Part shown: piece after piece, positions 43,696 to 55,815 of the stretch | Position numbering within the stretch: the first letter of the stretch is position 1 | Layout: each line of letters starts with the position of its first letter | Assembly: GCA_013180625.2 (NCBI GenBank) | Contig: SNVD02013030.1 | Span: 1 to 64,000 of the forward strand | DNA: 64,000 nucleotides | Reading direction: 5' to 3' | Origin: Boswellia sacra | Lineage: Eukaryota; Streptophyta; Magnoliopsida; Sapindales; Burseraceae | Program-made: the position numbers and the translations under genes | The notes under the pieces: generated by a model | What the model was told of the DNA's origin: nothing | What the model saw: only the letters and a program-made list of their open reading frames with translations | Databases searched by the model: none

Positions 43696-46600
43696 ATGGC
43701 AGCCAAATTCAAGATAGAGAAGTTCGATGGAAACAACTTTGGGGTATGGAAAATTAAAATAAAGGCTGTCTTGAGAAAAGAAAATTGCCTTGAAGCAATT
43801 GATGGAAGACCGAAAAATATGCAAGATGAAAATAAATGGGAGAAGATAGATGGTGATGCGATGGCAAGTCTACATCTAGCAGTTGCAGATGAAGTGCTGT
43901 CAAGTATTCAAGAATTAAACTCTGCAAAGGAGATTTGGGATACTTTGACAAGCTTGTATGAAGCCAAATCTCTACACAACAAAATTTTCTTGAAAAGGAA
44001 GCTGTACACTCTTCGTATGTTAGAAACCACTCCGGTGACTGAACATATCAACACTTTGAAGACGTTATTCTCTCAACTCTCAACTATGGAGCATAACATA
44101 GAAGAGAAGGAACGTGCTGAGCTTCAACTTCAGAGTCTACCTGATTCATATGATAATCTCATCCTCAACTTGGCAAATGGTTCAATGAAGTCATCTCTAG
44201 TCTTTAATGATGTTGCGGCTGCTGTCTTAGAAGAAGAAAGCAGACGTAAAAACAAGGAAGACAGAATAATGACTTCTCAACATGCAGAGGCTTTATCCGC
44301 CAACAGAGGGAGATCAAGGGAACGTGGTTCCAGTGGGAGTCACAATCAGAACAGGGGAAAGTCTAAAGGAAGGAAGTTTATTAAATGCTACCATTGTGGA
44401 AAGCAAGGGCACGTGAAAAACGAGTGTTGGCATCTTAAGAAGAATGGAGAGGGAAACAGCAAAGGAAAAGAATCTGAGTCGTCAGGATCTCAAGGTTGTG
44501 TAGCAAGTACTTCAGGGAATGGCGAAATCTGGTGCAGCGAGGCAACAACAGTTGTGGAAGGCAGAAAAAAGTTTGCTGATATATGGTTAATTGATTCAGC
44601 AGCAACATGGCATATGACTTCTATAAGAGATTAGTTCTATCAATATAAACCTATCTCAGAAGGGTCTATGTACATGGGTGATGATCATGCCTTAAAAATC
44701 GCTGGTATTGGAACCATCAAAGTAAAAATGTTTGATGGTACGATTCGCACTATCCAAGATGTACGACATGTGACTGGCTTGAAGAAAAATTTGCTATCGA
44801 TGGGACAGTTGGATGACCTCGGATGTGAGTTCCATACGAAAAATGGGATCATGAAGGTTGTCAGAGGCGCACTTATGGTGATGAAGGCAGAAAAGATTGC
44901 TGCTAACCTATACATGCTCCATGGAGAAACAGATCAGGAGGCAGAAACAGCAGTTGCTAGTTTTGGAGAAGAATTGTCTATGATATGGCATCGAAGACTT
45001 GGCCAAATGTCCGAAAAGGGTTTGAAGATTCTCTCTGATCGAAAACTGCTTCCTGGAATCAAAACTGTAAGTTTACCATTCTGTGAGTATTGTGTTATTA
45101 GCAAGTAGTGTAGACTGAGTTTTAGCAGATCTATTTCTAGGAGTAAAAACATTCTAGACTTGATTCATTCTGATGTTTGGGAATCACCGGTTACGTCCCT
45201 AGGAGGAGCAAACTACTTTGTATTGTTTATGGATGATTATTCTAGGAGATGTTGGGTATATGTCATCAAGAAAAAGTCAGATGTATTTCCTGTATTCAAA
45301 GCCTTCAAAGCACAGGTGGAACTTGAATCCGGAAAAAGGATCAAGTGTTTGAGGACAGATAATGGGAGAGAATTCTGCAACAAAGAGTTTGACACATTTT
45401 GTAGTAAAGAAGGTGTGAAACGGCAGAAGACAGTTGCTTACACACCACAACAAAATGGAGTGGCAGAGCGGACGAATAGAACTCTCGCAGAAAAAATGAG
45501 AGCATTACTAAAGACTGCGGGTCTACCCAAGACATTTTGGGCAGAAGCAGCCACTACAGCCTGTTACTTGATAAATAGGTCTCCATCAACAGCAATTGAG
45601 ATGAAGACACCTATGGAGATGTGGTCCGGTAAGCCAACTGATTATTCCTCCCTTCATATTTTTGGATGTCCTGCTTATGTGATGTATCATGACCAAGAAA
45701 GAACGAAGCTGGATCCAAAATCTAGGAAATGTATCTTCTTGGGATATGCTGATGGAGTAAAGGGGTATCGCTTATGGGATCCTATTGCCTATAAGATTGT
45801 CATCAGCAGGGGTGTTGTCTTTATAGAAGACATGTTTAAATGTGAAGAAAGTGATAGCGCGAAGAAAAATGTTGAGACTGTATCAATACAGGAAGAAACA
45901 GTTTCTTCTGAAGTAATACCAGAACACGATGATCAAGAACCAGTTGAGTCTGAAGCACCTGAAGTCCGTCGATCAATTCGAGAAAGAAGGGAACCTTCTT
46001 GGCACTCAGAATATGTGATGGCGAGCAACGTTGCATACTGTCTCCTAACAGAAGATGGGGAGCCTTCAACCTTTCAGGAGGCTATAAAAAGTTCTGATGC
46101 ATCTCTATGGATGACAACAATGCATGAAGAGATGGAAGCTTTAGACAAAAACAAGACATGGGATCTTGTGCCACTACCACATGGAAGAAAAGCCATCGGA
46201 AACAAATGGGTCTAAAAGATCAAACGTGATGGGAATGATCAAGTGGAGCGGTATCGTGCTAGACTGGTGGTCAAAGGATATGCTCAGAAAGAAGGAGTTG
46301 ATTTCAATGAGATATTCTCTCCTGTGGTAAGACTTACAACAATTTGAGCAGTCTTGGCTATGTGTGCTACTTTTGACTTACACTTAGAGTAGTTAGATGT
46401 AAAAACTACGTTTCTTCATGGAGAACTTTAAGAAGAAATTTATATGCTCCAACCGGAAGGTTTTGTTAAAGAAGGAAAAGAGAACTTGGTTTGCAGGTTG
46501 ACCAAAGCTCTGTATGGCTTAAAACAGGCGCCAAGGTGTTGGTACAACAGATTTGATTCATTCATCATCAGCCTTGGGTACAACAGACTCATTTCAGATC

Positions 46601-47616
46601 ATTGTACTTATTACAAGAGGTTTGAGGAAGACTTTATCATTTTGCTGTTGTACGTGGACGATATGTTGGTAGCAGGCACTAACAAATATCAAGTCCAAGA
46701 ATTAAAGGCACAATTGGCTAAGGGATTTGAAATGAAGGATTTAGGATCGGCAAACAAGATTCTAGGGATGCAAATTCACCGAGACAGAAAAAATAGGAAG
46801 ATTTGGCTATCTCAGAAGAACTACTTGAAGAAAATCTTGCGTCGCTTCAACATGCAAGATTGTAAGCCAATTTCTACCCCATTTCCTGTTAATCATAAAT
46901 TATCCTCAAGTATGAGTCCTAGCAATGAAGCGGAGAGGATGGAAATGTCTCGAGTACCGTATGCATCAGCAGTAGGGAGCCTAATGTATGCTATGATTTG
47001 TACAAGACCAGACATTGCACAAGCAGTGGGAGCGGTCAGTAGATTCATGGCTAATCCGGGGAGAGAGCATTGGAATTCTGTTAAGAGGATCCTTAGATAC
47101 ATCAAAGGAACCTCTGATGCTGCACTATGCTATGGAGGATCAGAGTTCATTGTCAAGGGCTATGTTGATTCAGATTTTGCAGGAGATATTGACAAAAGGA
47201 AGTCCACTACAGGCTATGTGTTTACACTTGCAGGAGGTGCTGTGAGCTGGGTATCTAAACTTCAAACTGTTGTGGCTCTATCTACAACAGAAGCAGAGTA
47301 CATGGCAGCTACACAAGCTTGCAAGGAAGCTGTTTCGATCAAAAGGTTATTGGAGGAACTTGGGCACAAACAAGAGAAGATTTCTTTGTTTTGTGATAGT
47401 CAGAGTGCCTTGCATATTGCAAGAAATCCAGTCTTTCATTCAAGAACGAAGCACATAGGAGTTCAATATCATTATGTACGAGAAGTAGTGGAAGATGGAA
47501 TAGTGGATATGCAGAAAATCCACACGAAGGACAACATAGCAGATGCATTGACCAAACCAATCAATGCTGACAAGTTCATTTGGTGTAAAACGTCTTGTGG
47601 CCTGTTAGAGACGTGA
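43696..47616 (+). pseudogene. copia gag-pol polyprotein, copy 2 (six in-frame stops)
   Basis: A 1307-codon frame like copy 1. Counting from ATG 43696: knuckle Cys at codon 231, protease Asp at 300 (DSAA), HRRLG from 432. Integrase triad is Asp493, Asp555 and Glu591 (35 residues between the last two, DD35E). RT YVDD is at 986-989, then RNase H to the end. Stops: TAG 44632 and TAG 45106 shared with copy 1, plus TAA 46213, TGA 46345, TAG 46390 and TAA 46429. The last four cluster in the N-terminal RT, where copy 1 is open. The part 46444-47616 is open for 390 codons. The upstream ATG at 43606 is only leader read-through. Confidence 0.9.
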
Positions 47617-47668
47617 GCAGCATGTATAGAGACAAGACTGAAAGAAAAAATGCCTTCAAGTGGGAGAA

Positions 47669-48133
47669 TGTGAAGTGTAAGGTGTGAAGGCATTTTGCCT
47701 TTCACACTGCCTTCACACAATCCCACATCGGTGGGAAACAAAGTGTAAGAGGGGGAGGCTAGGCTATATAATAAAGCCTCCTCCTCGCCTTATATGTGTA
47801 CCAAGTTTGTGTATTAAGCTTTTCTCTTCTTTCTCCCTTGTAATCTCCTCCGTTTTAATTGTGAGAGAGATTGTAATATTTTTCTTCATAGTGCAATATT
47901 TTCGGTCTTGTCCCGTGGAGGTTTCTCTCAAATTGAGGGTTTTATCACGTTAAATATTTGTCTTTATTTTCTTTAATTGCCTTTAATTTATTTACTGTGG
48001 TAAGGCTGAGCCACCCAAGTTGTCTATTTTATTTATTGTGGAGGGCAGTGTCACCCAAATTGTTATTTTTAACATAACAATTTGTTTCTTGTCTTTTATT
48101 TGAGCTGCGGTAGGAGTGTTCAATCTCCTAACA
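47669..48133 (+). repeat. copia LTR 3 (465 bp)
   Basis: Same ends as LTR 1. About 13 differences from LTR 1, including a GTG loss near 47960. It is the most diverged of the three and is followed by AAAAC (48134-48138). Confidence 0.93.
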
Positions 48134-50826
48134 AAAACAACTAATGAGAAAATTAATTTTCATGTGCGTAAATAGATAAGAATTTTCAACGATCATATTA
48201 AGGAGCTAGCATTCTGGTTCATGTAATTTTCACGGGAAGTATGAAATGACAATTTATTCAGTGAACGTAGCTCAAGAACTGGACCAATCAAACATCGTTT
48301 TGGAGCGGAACACGGGAAGTATGTTCGGAGTGAGTTTGTGGCTGTAGAAGCTTTGACGGGGCTACCCTTCAGGCCGAGGGGCCCCGGCTTAGCAAGCCAC
48401 AAGTACAAAGAATTGTCCCAAATTGGGGGGACAAGGGAGAACCATGGGTCACATGGGTCTTAGTTAAGGGACTTGGGGCAAATAGTTTTTATGTTATATT
48501 ATAATTAAGAATAACATAAATAATAATATATAATCTTGGTAAAATCATGGTACATCATGGTTGATCATTAATAATTATTAATTGTTACATCTAAATTGTA
48601 ACAAATACTGATATAAAAATAAATAAATAAGTAAAATATATTTTAGAAAGTTAATATATAGTAAATAATTGCATGGTTATGATTAAAAATAATTGGAATT
48701 ATACAATTAATAATTTGAGTAAATTATGAGATTTTAAAATCATTAGTTACAAACACAGGTTTATGGTATAATTTTGCAAATTAAAACTATAGTAGTACCA
48801 TACTTACAAACTATTCCTGTAAATTCGTCCATACAAATCAATGTGATATTATTATATAATCGTCACAACATCAATCTCAATTAATGTTATTAATTTTTTC
48901 ATATTTATTCTTTCAATCTTTACATGTCATATAAATTTATATAGAAAAGTTTGTAAGAATAGTATTATTTTTAGAGTTATTCGATTTGGTTCCCATTTCT
49001 AAACTTATTAGACCACATTTTTTTAATCTTTTTAAGAAATACAGCTATCATAACAAGAAATAAAAAATAAGACCGTAAAAAATTACAACCAAAAAATTTC
49101 CACACGCAGCTTGGTTTCAGTTATCATTTTTATTTGTTTTCCTCAAGTTTTTTCTTGCCCCGAGCGAGCAAATAGCGGTAAAAATATGAAGAAAATAAAT
49201 CCAAATGAAAGCAAAGATCAAAGAACAATTGCAAGATGAAAAGTTCCAATATGATTAGTTCAACTCTAACATTCATAAATCATCTATTAAAACAAAAAAA
49301 TCATTAAATATTTAATTTAAATTGACTGAAGAAAAAATATTATCATAAGCTATATATTACATGAGCAATGAAAGTTAGATTAAGATTGAAGAAGGAGAAG
49401 CGTAATCTAGGAATTGAGTGAAATTTACTAAGAAAATGATATAAATTTATAATTTTTTGGCTAAGAAATGAGGTTAGAAGAGTTAAAAGATGGGGGTTTA
49501 ATAGAACAACTTTTATTTTTAACTGTATAAGAAGTAAGAAAATTCTTAGAAGTTGGTCACTCCAAACATTGAACACAAAAGTTGATATAAGGGCTATTAA
49601 AGGAAAATTTAGATATATTTATATTGTATTAAAGTGTATTTTTAAATTTAGATATATATCAAGACAACAATTTTTATTTTTTAAAAGATTTTATTATTAT
49701 AATATAATAATTCCTTCATAATTAGCTTAAAAAAATTATATTTTATTAATTTTCCACCCTAGATGAAGCTTATTAATTAGTTTCATTAACTAAACACCAA
49801 TAGGCTATTTGTCACATCTGCAAACATCAAAGCTGAATTTCTTATTAAATCCATCTTTTTGCTCAAATTTTCTCTGTCTACTTTATAAGATTCATGTCAT
49901 ACGTTGATAAATTTTCTCAAGAAAACAAGAATTACAAGGACAAATATTAGGTTTGAGTTTTTTTTAAGTTTTTTGCAGTGAATACTGTTTGTGTTGATTG
50001 GGATTATTCATTATAAATTTTCTTTTCCTTTGTTTTCTCCATTTTGGAATCTTAAAATCTAGATATTGATACTGGATTTTGGTTAAATCAATAATTTTCA
50101 ATGAGAATTTAGATCAAGTTGACTGATTTAATAAATTAATTTGTGCAATTTTTAGGTTCAATGTAGAAGTAGAATTATTTGTGATTTCTATTTATATAAT
50201 ATAGTTATCAATAACGTACTATTTCATTATATTTCAATTTACATATCAATCATTTCTATATATTGTTTTATATTTTAGTCCTGCCTTAATCGAAATCCTA
50301 GCTCTACCCCTATTTGTATTGATCAAAATAAAAGTTTATATTTTCTTTTTAATTATCATTTTGTTTTTATCCTAAAAAATTATTCGTAAATAAAAAAGAA
50401 TTTTTTTTTAGAGAAAATACATTAATTCTTGAAATGTGAAGCTAGATGTTAGTTAGTTTGCTACATATAACCTTCAAAACATTCCCCTAGTTCGAAAATA
50501 TATATATTTATAGATCAATTTACAATTCAAGACAAATAATATCACATCAACCTGTATAAGGCTTTTACATGGTATTGAAAAAAAACTTTCTTTATATAAA
50601 TATACATGTGATATTTAACTAGATTTCTTGATATCAAAAAACATACATAAATTTAACACTTGATCTCACCAAATCCAATAATTGAAATTGAAAGTTAAAA
50701 AATTGTATTTAATACTAACAATTCATCAATCATTTCAACTATTGAATTTTGTGGATCAATTGTTATAAATCTGTTTATAATTTATATCAAAACATCCATT
50801 CCAATATATATGTATATATATGTGTC

Positions 50827-50857
<31 letters not shown>

Positions 50858-51118
50858 TCACTTTTTTATTAGGATTTAATAGTGCAACTATTTTTTAAAT
50901 TAGATATGAATTATAAACGTCAGTGATTCAACCAAGTCAACACCATGACATAGGACAACCAACAGTGATCATCTGCCCCAAAAAAAAATTGAAAATGGAG
51001 ATTGCAGAAGAGGATTTTTGGCAATCATATTTAAGCTAATTTATGAACTCTAATCATAGATTGAGTTGAAATTTTTACAACAATTAGTGACAATGTATAT
51101 ATATGACAAAAGCACTTA
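48134..51118. other. intergenic, mostly AT-rich; one GC-rich patch
   Basis: 48200-48480 is clearly richer in G and C than its surroundings (ggccgaggggccccgg near 48375). A minus-strand frame spans 48193-48408 with no family match I recognise. The rest is AT-rich with no ORF. A (CA)n tract lies at about 50833-50857 after a (TA)n stretch. Confidence 0.4.
50833..50857. repeat. (CA)n microsatellite
   Basis: About 12 CA units next to TATATA repeats. Confidence 0.85.
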
Positions 51119-51710
51119 GAGGGCATCTGGCACCGAAACTTTAACCGTCTGATCTCGTCGATCGGTGACTTAAATGGCCACGGCAACTTCGGATCCCTAG
51201 AGAGAGGATTGCAATGATCCTGGTGGTGATGGCAATGTCGCTAGGCGCTCCAAGTGATAGTGGCTAGTGACAGCGACGGTAAAAGTCCGGCAACTAATTT
51301 TCAATTTTATTTTTATTATTTTTTAATAATATATCAAAAATATGATTTATATTAATAAATACACTTAAATATTTTATTTTATTTATTTTTATATTCAAAA
51401 ATTACTTATAAATTTTTAATATTTAAAATAATTTAGTTATTTTGATATTATATTTTAAATTTATTCATACATTATAACAATGATTTTTTTAATAAAAAAT
51501 TATGTACATTTTACGAATTTTGTTGAAATTGAGATTTTGAAAATCAAATTTACTAAACACATATTCTTAACTTTCGAACAACATAGCAATTTTGGAAAGT
51601 TAATTTACCAAACACCTACAACTTGTTAAGACAGCCCAGCTAATGGTAGATTTTTCCTGCAACACTTTTTTACAACAATTTCCCGTAGCATCGCAGTCCC
51701 AAGCATACCC
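51119..51710. mobile_element. possible PIF/Harbinger-type MITE
   Basis: Flanked by TTA on both sides (51116-51118 and 51711-51713), the PIF/Harbinger target. The ends read GAGGGCATCTGG and, inverted, GGGTATGCTTGG, which is similar but not clean. The interior is non-coding, GC-rich on the left and AT-rich in the middle. The TIR match is weak, so this is tentative. Confidence 0.3.
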
Positions 51711-51849
51711 TTAGTATCTTAGAGTTGTAGGTGTTACATATATAACTCACTGATAGTTACTGTTGAGTTGCAATATTGCATTTTGCTACACAAGTAAGCA
51801 TAAGCATATTTTGTTATGAAATTTGACTACTCGCTGAAGCGATTCTATA

Positions 51850-52400
51850 TGAGATCTTAACAAAATTAAGTGATGGAAACAACAGGCAAGAAAATAGACA
51901 AAACAAGCAGCACTAGGTTTATAGTGATTTGGTCAATCAAGCTTACCTTCACTTTGGAGATCTCAACAACAATTTTATTCAATTAGCAATATACAAGGAG
52001 TATGAGCCGCAGTTGCAAGGATTTCACCTTGGAGATCAGACCTCACACCTCTCACACACATATACCTAAGATAACTAACAATTTATATTATATGCTCTCA
52101 AGGAAAGATAGATCGTGAAGCACTTCGAGGGGACCAGACCTTTAACATGTTTTCTCCTTAACTCAATGCCGCAAGGATACAAAACCTATGGTGTTTGTTG
52201 GCAAGAGATAGAAACATGAACCTCCAAGTCACTCCACGTTTCCTCATTGACTCAACACCCCAAGGATACAAAACCTATAGTGTTTGTTTACAAGAGATAC
52301 CCAAATGCAAACCTCATAGTCAGTCCCTCACGTTTTCAACCTTGCAGCCTCCCAAGGTTTCTCAAATGTACAATCTCTAGGTCTCTTAACCTTCACTCAT
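51850..52400 (-). repeat. Ty1/copia LTR fragment with an internal 89-bp repeat
   Basis: Read on the minus strand, it has an AATAAAATTGTTGTTGAGATC stretch followed by a kgacc-aaccac-ataaacctagtgct-like U5, a texture familiar from copia LTRs. Within it CAAGGATACAAAACCTAT occurs at 52172 and 52261, period 89 bp. No terminal dinucleotides or duplication could be fixed. Confidence 0.4.
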
Positions 52401-52407
52401 GTATACA

Positions 52408-53454
52408 CATTACAAGAAAAAAGTTCATACTTGGTGGTTTTTAACCGTCAAATAAATACATATTTGACGGTTCTATAGCCACCACCAATGGCATCGCTAA
52501 ATATGGTCAATTTAGTAGTCAATCAACCTGCCAAATATACCATTGACCATACTTCTCACATAAAAGAGACAAGTATAATTCTCTCAAAAAGCTGATTTGA
52601 GAACCATATTTGTCACTTTTTGTCTTCATGTGCTTATATATTTGTCACATATCAGTCAAATATTGCTATGAAAAAGCTTATATTTGCCACTTTTTAGTCA
52701 AATATAGCCCTTTTCAACAGTAATTTTTTTGAATTTTTCTATATTTGACAATTTTTAGCCAACAAATATTGTTGATTAAAACATTTAAAAAAAATACGTA
52801 GCGATTTCTAGCTGCCAAGTATGATAAAGAAAAATTGAAAAAATATATGATACTTGGCTATTTACTGTCTGCTAAGTATATATACATATTTTTGAAATCT
52901 GATTTTAAAAATTTTAAAAGGTGCACAATAATACATCTACATCATTTGTCACATTAATTTTTTTTTTCATAGAAACATTAATCCTTCAATCAATCACATT
53001 CAACAAGTATAATTAGATTTCATATAAGTAGTTGATCTAGACATCTTAAAGACCAAAGTATAACATTAGAAAAGCCAATAGCTAAGAAGTAAATCCAAAT
53101 CATTATCCAATTACAAAGAAATTCTAATACGAGTAATATATTGTAAATAACAATATTCTATATAAATAAATGTTTCGATTTCTTCTTATGGATTCAAGAG
53201 TTTAGCCTTCAATTGAAAAACCTACAAAAGAGAGAGTTGGCCATCAGTTGATATCTTAAAGAAAACTATTATTACAATATTTAGCATAATATACGTAGTC
53301 AATTGCAACCTCATCTCTTATGAATCTTATAACATGCTCCCAAAGTGAACTATCTGTACTTGTTTCATTAAAACTTCTAACGTGCACAAACAAAGTTGTC
53401 TAAGAAACTACATCAATAGAATATGCACTACGTGGTAAAAGCTTACTTGCACAG
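52408..53454. mobile_element. CACTA end, relative of the gene-capturing element (truncated)
   Basis: Begins CATTACAAGAAAAAA, one base off CACTACAAGAA. It then has the same inner motifs as the element at 12360 (accgtcaaata, caccaatggca, gtcaattta) and gtcactttt/tatttgtcac repeats. No right terminus is seen before caulimovirid sequence starts near 53455, so it is truncated there or interrupted. Confidence 0.55.
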
Positions 53455-54474
53455 CTCTAAGGCGATTTTGATTCTCTTATTAATTTTTTATTTAATAAGT
53501 CTTTTATTTCTTCTTGGCAATGTTGTTGGAATTTGTTTTTCTTTAAATTCTTTAATATATGGTAAAGTTACTATATGTTTCTTTCTATCCCAAAACTGAT
53601 TAAGCAAACCTGAACATACTTCTTTTTTAAATTTATTTTCTATTTCTTCTATATCATTTTTAATATTAGGCTTTTCTAATTGTTCTTCAATTCTTTTATA
53701 TTTAATTTCTTTTTGGAGATAATTAATATGGTTTTGGTTATTAATTATTAAATTTATTGTATTTGCAATGGGGACTTTGCCCACACCTGCAACTTGAATA
53801 GACTGATTTGTTTTAGCCATGACATATTTTAGTTCAAGAGAAATAATGACAAGAATTACAAATATTAAACAAAGTTTAAACAAAAATACATTACCCAGTA
53901 TTCCACCAAACTCTGGAATAGAATTACTTTCTCCTTTGATAAATTCAATTTCAAAATCAACTACGGATAAAATTGCTTGCCATCTTGCAAAAATTTGTTT
54001 AGAAACTAGATTTTTAACATCTTTTATAAAACTTCTTTTGCAACTCAATCGCAAATCAGGCATCCCCATGATATATTCAGCCAGCTTGTTAGCTCAGCTT
54101 GTCTCCCTCGGGACTCGAGATTTGCAGTCAATGAGATTCTGGTAATTTTTGCTTAAGAATACCTCCATATCTTATTTCAGAGGCATCTGTTTCAACAATC
54201 ATAAATGCATTAGGATGTGGAATTCCTAGACAAGGAAGTGTTTTGACCTTTTCTTTTAGAATTTTGATTATTTTAGTATGTTCTTCTGTCCAAGGCAAAG
54301 GATTATATGTTGAAATTCATATGGAGCATTTTCTAATCCAAATAGCATTACATTCCATTCATAATGACCAAATGGTACTGTAAAAGCTGTTTTATATCTA
54401 TTTTGTTCTGCTATTTAAACTTGTCAAAATCCGCTTTTCAGGTCAAATTTTGAAAATAATATTGTAAAAATTTA
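53455..54474. pseudogene. scrambled mosaic of caulimovirid pieces
   Basis: Short segments of the virus seen at 56-63 kb are joined out of order. 53456-53510 matches about 58970-59030, and 53515-53757 matches about 59075-59295 (RT start). 53760-53825 matches 57655-57720 (3' ORF start). 53835-53910 matches the movement-protein start at about 62910-62990, but inverted. 53911-54055 matches about 57815-57960 (RNase H end). 54135-54300 matches about 58120-58280. 54305-54470 matches about 58660-58815 (RT core). The junctions are abrupt. 54056-54134 is of other origin. A 193-codon minus-strand frame across 54069-53488 is a product of this joining, not a viral gene. Confidence 0.75.
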
Positions 54475-54859
54475 TTTTGTAAATATTCTTTATTTATATC
54501 AAAATCTTCTTGTTGAATAATGTTAATAGTTTCAAAATCTGATTGTGTAGGTGACATTGGTGGTGATTGATTGACTGGTTCTGCTACAGGTGTTGTATAA
54601 TTTATTGAAAAGTTAGAATTATTGTTTATTTACTTACTTGTGCACTCCTAATATTAAAACTACTAGATTTTGGTAATGAAAATGAACTCCTAGCTGATTT
54701 TATATCAAAATAACTTGATGAAGTTTCTCCTATTCTTAAGGAATTAAATCTTAATAATATTTTCCCTTATGGGTTATGAGCAATTTGTGCTATTTCTTTT
54801 TGAGCTATATTTCTTGGTGGCAATGGGTTCTCTGTTATCCATACTTCCGGTATAGTAAT

Positions 54860-55503
54860 TTCATTCCATTTAAGTAATTTTGGAGTATAAGTTGATGTTG
54901 GAGTATTTTCTTCTGTTTCTACCTTAATATTGTAGTTTGTCCTCTAGTATCTTGTAATCTACATCTTGGATTAAACTCTAAACTAGTTTGTTTAAAACAT
55001 ATCCTATAAAGTAATAAATATCTGTGCCTATTTTGTGTAAAAATTAATTATGGTAAATGAATATTTAAAACTAATGTATATAATATTGTTAGATCATGTA
55101 GGCTAACTTGGAAAATTGGGGCACAATTAAAATAAATAGCACCATTACAGAGGTTTGATTGTACTACTCCTAATAAAGAGTCTTGAAATTTTAGCAATGT
55201 TTTATCTCTTAGTAACATTAATACTGGGGAATCTATTCCTATTTTTTATAATGGTTTGACTGCTATTTGTATTAATCTGAAATGTATATAATTAAATCCT
55301 TTTTGTTTGTAATTTTCTATTGCTAATTGACTTAATAATCTTATTTCTTCAAATTCATTTTGTAGAGTTAAAGTTTCTTCATGTTCTTTTATTGAATAGG
55401 CAGTTTTAAAGTCAAATGTTCCTATTTCATATATACTGTTTGGTGGAATACTGGGTAATGAATTTTTGCTTAAACTTTGTTTAATATTAGTAATTCTTGT
55501 CAT
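54860..55503 (-). pseudogene. caulimovirid movement protein, downstream copy (decayed)
   Basis: Begins at the ATG ending at 55503 (MTRITNIKQSL), open to 55246 (85 codons). It continues in pieces, with stops and frame changes, toward 54860. Belongs to the 30K movement protein family that opens plasmodesmata, judged from its place at the start of the coding region and its likeness to the copy at 62982. The NYIHF-like block near the end of the open piece corresponds to the conserved core of the family. Lesions differ from those of the other copy (for example a stop near 55246). Confidence 0.6.
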
Positions 55504-55815
55504 TATTTCTCATGAACTAATTACTTTGGACGTTTTTCTGGATTTAGAATTTAGATATTTTCTAACTGTAGATGTCATTTTCGAATTATTAATAATTTCA
55601 AATTTTAGCACACAATCTTCTCAGGACAGGATGGCTACGGGAACACCTAGGCTTACCAACGGCTTTACGCTTTTTCACTCCTAGCTACGGGAAACACCTA
55701 GCTTGCCAACGTATGCACATCTTTCACTACTACCTTTCCCTATCCTTAGAATTTTGTTTACCAAAATTCTACGTTACTAACAATTCTAAAATGAAATCTA
55801 AAATTAGAATTTTCT

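Larger units (their letters stand above)
38149..48133 (+). mobile_element. tandem Ty1/copia (Tnt1/Tork-like) array: LTR-body-LTR-body-LTR
   Basis: Three LTRs (38149-38615, 42909-43375, 47669-48133) alternate with two full internal regions, each 4293 bp. The whole is bounded by AAAAC at 38144-38148 and 48134-48138, so it sits in a single 5-bp target duplication. The second unit is offset from the first by exactly 4760 bp throughout the coding region. This is one insertion later expanded by unequal recombination. Both polyproteins carry stops, so neither is autonomous. Confidence 0.93.

Noticed and set aside
53488..54069. 193-codon minus-strand ORF as a viral protein
   Set aside because: It joins the end of RNase H, an inverted movement-protein start, the 3' ORF start and part of RT. 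It is a by-product of rearrangement.
55466..55684. Identical 72-codon plus-strand ORFs at 55466-55684 and 62945-63163
   Set aside because: They are identical because the virus unit is duplicated. They lie antisense to the movement-protein start and spacer.
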